64,000 bases of DNA from Coprococcus sp. GTDB taxonomy: Bacteria > Bacillota > Clostridia > Lachnospirales > Lachnospiraceae. The position numbers and the translations under genes are program-made. The DNA is taken from NCBI GenBank assembly GCA_017935345.1, contig JAGBHU010000053.1, positions 1-64,000 on the forward strand, written 5' to 3'. Below the pieces are notes generated by a model. It made no database searches, was not told the DNA's origin, and worked only from the letters and a program-made list of their open reading frames with translations. Below, piece after piece: positions 17,233 through 24,900 of this stretch (the first letter of the stretch is position 1; every line of letters starts with the position of its first letter).

Positions 17233-18684
17233 ATGATTACAAATGATGCAACATTATTAAAGGTAAAGCATGAGGTATTATACGAAGTAGCGAAGCTGGC
17301 ATATGAAGGGAAGCTTGAGGAAGAACGGGATAATCTTCCATATAAGATGGTTCCGGGACCACAGCCGGCATTTCGGTGTTGTATATATAGAGAACGAGAG
17401 GTCATCAGACAGCGAATACGGCTTGCCGAGGGGAAGGCTCCGGGAGCGGAGGATGACGGAAATATCGTTCAGGTTATTAATTCAGCATGTGAGGGTTGTC
17501 CAATCTCCCGTTATGTAGTAACCGATAACTGTCAGAAATGTATGGGAAAAGCTTGTCAGCAGGCATGCCGTTTTGGTGCAATCAGTATGGGACGTGACAA
17601 ATCATATATTGACCCTTCAAAATGTAAGGAGTGTGGACAGTGTGCAAAGGCATGTCCATATAATGCGATAGCTGATTTGATGAGACCATGTATTAAGAGT
17701 TGTCCTGTGGGGGCAATATCAGTTGCCGAAAACGGTACAGGTATAGCCGTGATAGATGATAAAAAATGTATTTCGTGTGGCTCATGTATACATAAATGTC
17801 CGTTTGGAGCAATAGGCTCAAAGACCTATATCGTAGATATTATTAAAGATATGCAGGCGGGTAAGAAAGTATTTGCAATGTTTGCACCTGCAACCTTCGG
17901 ACAGTTTGGACCGGATATCACGATGGCAAGCTGGAGAACAGCCATGAAGAAAATAGGATTTTTCGATGCTGTAGATGTAGGCCTTGGTGCCGATATGACA
18001 GCTATGGCGGAAGCAAAGGAATGGCTTGAGGCAAAGTCGCAGGGAATGAAGAAAACGACCTCATGTTGTCCTGCTTTTAAAAGATTGGTGGAGAAGCATT
18101 TTCCGGAGCTTCGTGACAGGATTTCAGATACGGTATCACCGATGTGTGCCGTTTCAAGATATATTAAGGATAAGTATGAAGATGCAATTACCGTATTTAT
18201 AGGTCCTTGTATCGGTAAAAAGGCTGAGTCTGCGGCAGGAGATTCCAACACGGCAGATTACGCTTTGACATATGGCGAGATACGTGCCATGCTGCGGGCT
18301 AAGAATGTGAAGCTGGAGCCTGAAGCGGAGGATAATGACCAGTCCTCTATATTTGGAAAGAAATTTGCAAATGCCGGAGGTGTTACGGCAGCAGTTCTTG
18401 AGAGCATGAAAGAGCTTGGCTGTACGGCCGAGATCAGTGTATGTAAATGTGATGGTGTTGAAGAATGTAAGAAGATGCTTACACTTATGAAGTTTAACCG
18501 TTTTCAGGAGGATTTCATGGAGGGGATGGCTTGCGAGGGCGGCTGTGTGGGAGGCCCTTCAAGGCACCGAGACCCGCAATTATCCATGCGTGACCGGAAA
18601 ACCGCGTTGGATCATTCAACCGATATCAATATTATGGATAATTTGAAGAAACAGGAAGCCGAAAATATATTTATGTCAAGGTAG
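17233..18684 (+). CDS. [FeFe] hydrogenase, group-B-like
   Basis: 483 residues. The N-terminal region carries several Cys-rich iron-sulfur segments, including two clear ferredoxin motifs (CKECGQCAKACP and CISCGSCIHKCP) and an unusual CEGCPISRY ... CQKCMGKACQQAC block. The H-cluster domain follows: TSCCPAF (Cys278/279), PMCAVSRY (Cys305) in place of the classical MPCxxK, FIGPCIGKK (Cys326), and MACEGGCVGGPS (Cys434/438). All four ligand cysteines are present, so it should be active in H2 production or sensing. The altered second motif and the domain layout match what I know as group B hydrogenases of gut Clostridia. HydE is at 33072; HydF and HydG are not in the window. Confidence 0.88.
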   Translation: MITNDATLLKVKHEVLYEVAKLAYEGKLEEERDNLPYKMVPGPQPAFRCCIYREREVIRQRIRLAEGKAPGAEDDGNIVQVINSACEGCPISRYVVTDNCQKCMGKACQQACRFGAISMGRDKSYIDPSKCKECGQCAKACPYNAIADLMRPCIKSCPVGAISVAENGTGIAVIDDKKCISCGSCIHKCPFGAIGSKTYIVDIIKDMQAGKKVFAMFAPATFGQFGPDITMASWRTAMKKIGFFDAVDVGLGADMTAMAEAKEWLEAKSQGMKKTTSCCPAFKRLVEKHFPELRDRISDTVSPMCAVSRYIKDKYEDAITVFIGPCIGKKAESAAGDSNTADYALTYGEIRAMLRAKNVKLEPEAEDNDQSSIFGKKFANAGGVTAAVLESMKELGCTAEISVCKCDGVEECKKMLTLMKFNRFQEDFMEGMACEGGCVGGPSRHRDPQLSMRDRKTALDHSTDINIMDNLKKQEAENIFMSR

Positions 18685-18696
18685 ATTGTTTCAAGG

Positions 18697-18772
18697 AAAA
18701 AGGTGTGCCTTGTTATGGTATGACTGCTGTTACGCAGGCAGGTTCCATATCATAACAAGGCACACCTTTTTA
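18697..18772. terminator. Long-stem terminator after the hydrogenase
   Basis: Two 26-base arms (18697-18722 and 18745-18770) pair with three mismatches; the apex holds a smaller CTGC/GCAG stem. An A run on the left and a T run on the right allow termination of both the hydrogenase and the opposing small gene. Confidence 0.75.
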
Positions 18773-18792
18773 TATGGTTATATCTGGTTACG

Positions 18793-18978
18793 TTAACCGG
18801 TTATTGACGGTTTCTGGTACAATTTACGTTCAATACATTTCTTTTCAAAATCAAGCTGCTGTTTTATTTTTTCATATCCTCCTTCGTTGCCCGCCATTTC
18901 GAGCCTTTCCAATAAATCCAGCTTATCCAGCAAATTAATATTTAGTTCTTTTTCGGTTGGCATATAAAAATCACTCAT
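18793..18978 (-). CDS. Small helical hypothetical protein
   Basis: 61 residues, charged, predicted mostly helical (LLDKLDLLERLEMAGNE then KQQLDFEKKCIERKLY), no membrane segment. Too short for the usual gene filters but well supported: AAGGTGGTGAAAGG stands just before the ATG, and a near-consensus promoter (19010-19038) lies upstream on the same strand. The size and charged helices recall small sporulation regulators such as Spo0E-type phosphatases, but the SQELD motif of that family is absent, so I do not assign it. It is monocistronic and converges on the hydrogenase. Confidence 0.65.
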   Translation of the reverse strand: MSDFYMPTEKELNINLLDKLDLLERLEMAGNEGGYEKIKQQLDFEKKCIERKLYQKPSITG

Positions 18979-19009
18979 CCTTTCACCACCTTATATATAA
19001 GATAATGTT

Positions 19010-19038
19010 ATTATAAGGTTAATTATTTATTGTGTAAA
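19010..19038 (-). promoter_or_regulatory. Sigma-A promoter of the 61-aa gene
   Basis: Minus strand: TTTACA (19033-19038), 17-base spacer, TATAAT (19010-19015). Confidence 0.7.
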
Positions 19039-19193
19039 GCATGTCAGCTTATCTGTTTTGCAGTTCATCAGATGGAAATGATAGAAAAATGATAGCGCTA
19101 AAAAACGAATTTGAGCGTTAATGTAATAAAAAGGATGATCTCATGTAATTTTTAGATAAATTCGAGGTCTTTTTTCATACGGATAAAAAAGGG

Positions 19194-19221
19194 TTGACAC
19201 TGTGGAAAAATATGGTAGTAT
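19194..19221 (+). promoter_or_regulatory. Sigma-A promoter of the acyl-CoA synthetase gene
   Basis: Consensus TTGACA (19194-19199), 16-base spacer, TAGTAT (19216-19221), leaving a leader of about 140 bases. The leader has the pair CCACATGCAAGG / CTCACATTGAGG but no riboswitch I recognise. The rest of the 18979-19363 gap holds nothing else visible. Confidence 0.7.
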
Positions 19222-19363
19222 ATGTAATGTAGTATTAAAAACCACATGCAAGGTTTTTAAAAAACTCACATTGAGGTTTAAGATATTTGATGTGCAGTAT
19301 GTATTATGATTCTGTTTATAAATCCAATAATTGGTTATAAATATATATACGGAGGATTTTGAA

Positions 19364-21037
19364 ATGGCTATGGAAATGAGACCTGAAGAGGGTATCGCAG
19401 GAAGATTTGTAAAAGCGGCGCTCGATGAAAATGGCGTATTAAGGAAGATTGCATTTACAAATGATGATACTTTCAATTTTGCTTATGATGTTATGGATGC
19501 CCTTGCAGAAAAAACACCTGATAAAACAGCACTTATTTATGTATCCAAGGAAAAGGAAGAGAAGAAATTTACCTTTCAAGAGATGAAGGAATATTCCAAC
19601 AGGGCGGCAAATTATTATAAGAGCCTTGGAATCAATAAGGGTGACAAGGTAATGCTGGTACTGAAGAGACATTATCAGTATTGGTTTACAATGCTGGCTC
19701 TTCATAAGATTGGTGCAATCGCCATACCTGCTACAAACATTTTAAAGGCTACGGATTATCAATATAGAATAGAGGCAGCAGATGTAAAGGCTGTTGTCTG
19801 TACAAGTGATGATAAAATTCCTGATGCGATAGACTCTATCGATACGGAAGGAAAATTGATTAAGGTAATCGTTAATTCTGACCGTGAGGGCTGGAATGCT
19901 TTTGACAGCGGAATCATGAGCTGTAGTACGGAATTTCCAAGACCGACAGGGGAGGATGCCGTATATGCACATGATATCTTATTTGTCATGTTTACATCAG
20001 GAACAACCGAGCATCCGAAGATGGTGGCACATAATCATTTGTACCCACTTGGACATTATATTACGGCGAAATACTGGCATTGTAATAAGGCGGATGGGAT
20101 ACATCTGACAGTTTCGGATACAGGCTGGGGCAAGGCTCTCTGGGGGAAACTCTATGGACAGTGGATGTGTGAAACATGCATTTTTGTGTATGATTTTGAT
20201 ACATTTAGTGCAGATAATATCTTTAAACTGATTGAGCAGTATAAAATAACAACCTTCTGTGCGCCTCCTACATTGTACCGAATATTAATCCGAATGGATA
20301 TGAGCAAATATAACCTGTCATCACTTCAGTATTGTACAACCGCAGGTGAAGCATTGAATCCTGAGGTATTTGACGTGTTTAAGGAGAAAACAGGATTTTC
20401 AATTTTTGAAGGCTTCGGACAGACAGAAACGACCCTTACGATAGGAAATCTGGAGAATACGATTCCAAGACCGGGTTCGATGGGGAAGGCAAGCCCAATG
20501 TATGATGTAAGAATCATGAAGGCAGACGGTACCTTTGCCGCGCCGGGGGAGACAGGCGAGATTGTGATTAATATTGAAAATGGCGAGCCTTACGGTTTGT
20601 TTATGGAATATTACAAAGACGCTGACAGAACAAATGAAGTTAAAAGAGATGGTTACTATCATACAGGCGATACCGCATATATGGATGAAGACGGTTATTT
20701 CTGGTTTGTCGGACGTGTAGATGACATCATAAAAGTAGCAGGCTACAGAGTAGGTCCGTTTGAGATTGAAAATGAAATTATGAGAATACCATATGTTCTG
20801 GAGTGTGCCGTTACATCGGTTCCGGACTCAACCAGAGGTCAGGCAATTAAAGCGACTATCGTTCTTACAGAAGGAACAGTCGGTGATGAAAATCTGAAAA
20901 AGGAGCTTAAGAGATACTTTAAGCAGAATATAGCCAGCTACAAGAGACCTAGAGTGATAGAATTTGTCGATGAAATGCCAAAGACGATTAGTGGTAAGGT
21001 AAGACGAGTTGAAATAAAAGAAAAGGACTGGAAATAG
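19364..21037 (+). CDS. AMP-forming acyl-CoA synthetase
   Basis: 557 residues from the ATG at 19364, chosen because GGAGG stands nine bases before it; the open frame extends 33 bases further up without a ribosome site. ANL-superfamily motifs: the P-loop MFTSGTTEHPKM, GFGQTET, YHTGDTAYMDEDG, the hinge region GRVDDIIKVAGYRVGP, and the catalytic lysine in ISGKVRR. It activates a carboxylic acid to acyl-AMP and then acyl-CoA. The sequence is closest to the medium-chain/acetyl-type synthetases, but the acid is not predictable. A hot-dog thioesterase follows one base after the stop, so the pair both makes and cleaves an acyl-thioester. Confidence 0.87.
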   Translation: MAMEMRPEEGIAGRFVKAALDENGVLRKIAFTNDDTFNFAYDVMDALAEKTPDKTALIYVSKEKEEKKFTFQEMKEYSNRAANYYKSLGINKGDKVMLVLKRHYQYWFTMLALHKIGAIAIPATNILKATDYQYRIEAADVKAVVCTSDDKIPDAIDSIDTEGKLIKVIVNSDREGWNAFDSGIMSCSTEFPRPTGEDAVYAHDILFVMFTSGTTEHPKMVAHNHLYPLGHYITAKYWHCNKADGIHLTVSDTGWGKALWGKLYGQWMCETCIFVYDFDTFSADNIFKLIEQYKITTFCAPPTLYRILIRMDMSKYNLSSLQYCTTAGEALNPEVFDVFKEKTGFSIFEGFGQTETTLTIGNLENTIPRPGSMGKASPMYDVRIMKADGTFAAPGETGEIVINIENGEPYGLFMEYYKDADRTNEVKRDGYYHTGDTAYMDEDGYFWFVGRVDDIIKVAGYRVGPFEIENEIMRIPYVLECAVTSVPDSTRGQAIKATIVLTEGTVGDENLKKELKRYFKQNIASYKRPRVIEFVDEMPKTISGKVRRVEIKEKDWK

Positions 21038-21038
21038 G

Positions 21039-21476
21039 ATGATAGACTTAAAAGATATTACACCGTATGAAAGAAGCGTGTTGTATTACGAAACAGACAG
21101 AATGGGAATTGTTCATCATTCCAATTATATTCGTTGGATGGAAGAAGCCAGAATGGACTGGATGACAAAGATAGGCTGGGATTATAAATCCATCGAGGAT
21201 GACGGAATTATCATTCCTGTACTTTCTGCATATGCGGAATACAAAACCATGTGCAGATTTGGAGATACGGTTGATATTTATGTAAAGCTTTCGGAATATA
21301 CGGGAGTACGTGTTGGATTTTCCTATGAAATCCTTGATAAGGAGACAGGCGAGCTTCGTTGTGTAGGAAAGACATCCCATTGTCTTCTGGATGACAAAAA
21401 TAAGCTTCTGTTTGTAAGAAAGGCTTATCCCGAAAAGGATTTGCTGTTTAAGGAGCTGCTTGAAAAGACATTATAA
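21039..21476 (+). CDS. YbgC/FcbC-type acyl-CoA thioesterase
   Basis: 145 residues, a single hot-dog domain. The family motif is near the N-terminus: YYETDRMGIVHHSNYIRW, with the catalytic Asp and conserved His-Asn, then EEAR on the central helix. These enzymes hydrolyse short- or medium-chain acyl-CoAs or aromatic acyl-CoAs. It begins one base after the synthetase stop codon, so translation is coupled. The start follows AAAAGGACTGG. Substrate unknown; with the upstream synthetase it may balance an acyl-CoA pool or handle a 4-hydroxybenzoyl-like intermediate. Confidence 0.85.
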   Translation: MIDLKDITPYERSVLYYETDRMGIVHHSNYIRWMEEARMDWMTKIGWDYKSIEDDGIIIPVLSAYAEYKTMCRFGDTVDIYVKLSEYTGVRVGFSYEILDKETGELRCVGKTSHCLLDDKNKLLFVRKAYPEKDLLFKELLEKTL

Positions 21477-21486
21477 AAGAAGTTTG

Positions 21487-21515
21487 TTGACATTAAAAAG
21501 TGAACTTGATAGTAT
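21487..21515 (+). promoter_or_regulatory. Strong sigma-A promoter of the B12 locus
   Basis: TTGACA (21487-21492), exactly 17 bases, TAGTAT (21510-21515). It lies just after the thioesterase stop and feeds the riboswitch leader. Confidence 0.75.
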
Positions 21516-21520
21516 AGAAT

Positions 21521-21558
21521 CTGGCAGAAAGTATGGGATGCTTTTTGCCAGGTTTTTA
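21521..21558 (+). terminator. 5' leader hairpin / possible terminator
   Basis: CTGGCA...TGCCAG imperfect stem (21521-21551) followed by GTTTTTA. Placed right after the predicted start site, it may end read-through from the synthetase-thioesterase pair or cap the B12 leader. Confidence 0.5.
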
Positions 21559-21567
21559 TATTTAAAA

Positions 21568-21685
21568 AGATATATGGTCACGGTGGGATCCGAAAAAAAG
21601 GGAAGTACGGTGAGAATCCGTCGCAACAGCCATTACTGTATTTAGAGCATGGACTCTATTAAGTCAGATTACTTGCCATATATCT
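21568..21685 (+). ncRNA. Cobalamin riboswitch
   Basis: The P1 helix is a perfect ten-base pair, AGATATATGG at 21568-21577 with CCATATATCT at 21676-21685. Inside are the cobalamin aptamer landmarks in order: GGGAAGTACGGTGAGAATCC (P3-P4 core), CAACAGCCATTACTGTA (P5/P6, a slightly variant form of the usual GCCACTGT) and AAGTCAGATTACTTGCC (P11/P2 box). The aptamer is followed by a linker and a strong terminator at 21790-21812, which is the expected off-switch. Binding of B12 or AdoCbl should lower expression of the downstream transport genes. Confidence 0.9.
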
Positions 21686-21789
21686 GTTGTTTTTTTAAGG
21701 CTTGGGCATAGGAAGCCTGCGAGGACGAAATGATTATGATATGAAAGATGCGTCTTATGGAAGAGGTGTCTGGTATTCTATGATTTTTT

Positions 21790-21812
21790 GCTCCCCTGCA
21801 GGGAGCTTTTTT
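21790..21812 (+). terminator. Attenuator terminator of the cobalamin leader
   Basis: Stem GCTCCC / GGGAGC with loop CTGCA and a TTTTTT tail, between the aptamer and the first gene. It is the expression platform for transcriptional control. Confidence 0.85.
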
Positions 21813-21927
21813 GTTTATTGTGTAGCTTTTGCGGTTCTATTTCGTAAAATGCTTTGTCGTTGATGCCACAGCTTTTGAATTACAACGCTGTTCTCATGGA
21901 AAAATGACGGAAAGGAGACAACGAATC

Positions 21928-24900
21928 ATGAAGAAGAGACTGATTGCATTATGTATGGCGATGTGCATGATTGCAACACTGATATTCCCAAATGCGGGGA
22001 TTTCATATTCATCAGCCGGGACAGCTTCCGCTGCCGAAGACTATGATGGATATGTGTATTTTACGGTTGAGAAATCAACAGTAGGTCAGGGACTTGTAGC
22101 AGAGCCTGTAAAGGTAGGCTACTATAATGGAGATAACCTGGCAAGTATAACAGAAAGAGTTTTGGAAGGCAAAACGACATATAATGGGACAATAGAAGAT
22201 GGATATTATCTCACCCATGTGGAAGACGGAGGAGAATCTGACGGCTGGACTACGGCTGCAATACCGGAACAGATACTTGCAAAGCTTACAGAAAACGGAA
22301 ATACCGTAGGAAAGAGAGCGGAAAAGAATAAACTGGGGGAATTTGATTATTCAAGCCAGGCAGGCTGGATGTTTGCCATCAATGATAAGGGTATCAATGC
22401 AGGCGCCAGCTCATATTATTCGAAAGCTTCAGGAAAAAGTGATGCATATACCTTTGATAATGGGGATGTTGTACGTCTTCAGTTTACGGTATATGGCTAC
22501 GGACAGGATATCAATGCATGTTGGGATGGTAATACACTTATTGATTTACCGCCTAAGGACAATCTGATTCAGGCAGCTGCCGATTATAAAGGAGAAAAGG
22601 CGGATGCCGTATATAAAAAGGCAATCGAGGTTATTTCTGATTGGGATGCGACGGCAAATGAAATCGCAGCAGCATATGCAGGACTTACAGGAAATACGGC
22701 AACGCCGACTGAAACAACAGAAATAACGGAAGAACCGGACCCTGTTCAGGAGCCTGTAGATGTAACAATTACAATGAATACCATATCTACTACAATGACA
22801 CTTACGGATGAGAAGGGGAATCAGGTAGAGACAGGTACTCCTGTATCAAGAAAATATACCATGTCCATAGCTCCGGGCAAATATGTTCTTACAGCGTATG
22901 GAACAGATGGCGTAACGGTAAACGGAACAATCGGACTTACGGTTGCTGAAGGTGACAGTCAGAGCTTTAGTGTACTGACACAGACCATATACTGTTCAAC
23001 GAAGGACTGGGAATGTGAAAAAGATTACCGTTTTGATAATCTGAAGGTTCGGGCGAAATCGGGAGAAGAACGGGAAAATATAACCCTTGGACAGCATACG
23101 ACAAATGCAGCAAGAAAGACATTCCTAACCTTCAGCGGCGATTCCTATAGCGTGCAGTTTACGCCGATAGGTGACAAAGCGGATACGTATGTCCAATTAT
23201 ACAGAGAAGGAACGGTCACCTTTAACAGCACGATTGCGATTGCGGCAACCCAGAAGGCAGGATTTACGGTAACAATACCTTATGCGGATGCAAACGGAGA
23301 TTCTGTAAATGATTATGAGCTGGAAGTTGGTACATTAAGCACTTATTTCATTTACAGATATTTGGAGCCGTCTGCATCTACGGTTGATGCAGCTGCGGCT
23401 CAAGAAACTTTTAGCTATACCGGAGCGCTAAATACCACATATTTCTACAGAGTATCAAATCCATATAATGCAGATGCAGTTACATATGGAAATTATACAA
23501 AGATTACCAATGCAGCCGAAATTGAGGTTACAAAGGATGATTTATGTGTTGATGTAACAGATGGTACAGACTATAACAAAGATACGGTAATCAGGGATTT
23601 TTCAATGAATACCTATGATGTAGCGGATATTTATCTGAATGCCAACGAGAAAGGCTGTGTGAATCTGGCACAAGGGGATACATATACCTTGTATCCGCTT
23701 CGGAACTGGCTGGCGATAGAAGGCATTTCAAATGGACAGGTGATTGAGCCAGATTTCCATTACACGGTTCTTGATGAAAATGGAAATGTATCAGACAGCG
23801 TGGTTACGGTTACGGAAGATCAGTCTTATACTACATCCAGACATAGTGCAAAAATAGAAGCAAAAACTACAGGAATGGCAATTATACTTGTTACATATGA
23901 TGCCATGATCAATGATGTGGGTATGGGTAAGACTGCATCGGCAGATAAAAAACTGTATTCCGCCATCTGGCCGGAGAATACGGGAGTCATCGTGGTAAAT
24001 GTAGGAAATGGTGCTGCATTTGAAACAGGTATGAAGCTCAATGAGGGCAAGAATAATAAAATAAATGAAAAGACCGGAAAAGAAGTTACAACAAAGCTTG
24101 CAGGTGATTATATAGATGCAGAGTGTGACGTGCTTTATTATGCAGGAAATGCAGGCGCGAAATATACATTTACCCCTGCTTCCGGTGTAAAGGCACAGCT
24201 TGCGGTTCCGACGGTATCGGGAAATGCTGTCGGCTATAACGGATTTTCCGATAAGGGTGTAACATATAACAATGATGGCAGTATTACACTGACAGGTCTT
24301 AAGGAAGGCTCCAATATTGTCAGGCTGACACTTGGCAGCGAGGTTACCTATCAGGTTATTCGTGCAAAGCAGGCAAATTATAAGGTAACAGCAGTAGATG
24401 CTGACGGAAATAAAATAAGCAGTGACAGTATCAAGCCTGGTGATACGGTAACGATTACTTTTGACAGATTGTATCATCCTGCAAATAAGATGTCCGGTTA
24501 TTACAATTTTTCGGCTATGGTACAGTATGATGCAAATGACGGAACAAAGGTAAAGGGGAAGTCTAATCAATATAATTTTGCGTCTACGGCAGCCTGTCAG
24601 CAGCTTACGTTTACGATTCCTGCTGACTATGAAGGCGAGCGTTATACACTTTCAAATGGTGTACTGACGACAGGTGGTTTTGGTTCACCGATAGGAGACC
24701 ACCGCTTTGTAACATATGAGTTTGGTAAGCCTGCAAACTTTACGGCAAGCCAGATACCTGCTGTTATGGGTGCTCTTCCTGATGTCAGTATCGATATTCA
24801 GAATTTGGGTGAAAAGAGAATTACCGTTCAGGCATACGATTACACAGCGGTGGCAAAGAATATAGAAGGTGCTTCTAAGACAGGAGAAATTCTTGAAACA

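Noticed and set aside
19201..19363. Possible riboswitch in the acyl-CoA synthetase leader
   Set aside because: Only short AT-rich inverted segments; no known aptamer core could be recognised, and no terminator lies between it and the start codon.
23791..24570. 259-codon minus-strand frame inside the giant secreted protein
   Set aside because: It is antisense to a clearly coding frame with DUF4430 and beta-rich domains, and is Cys/Ile-rich as shadows of such sequence usually are.
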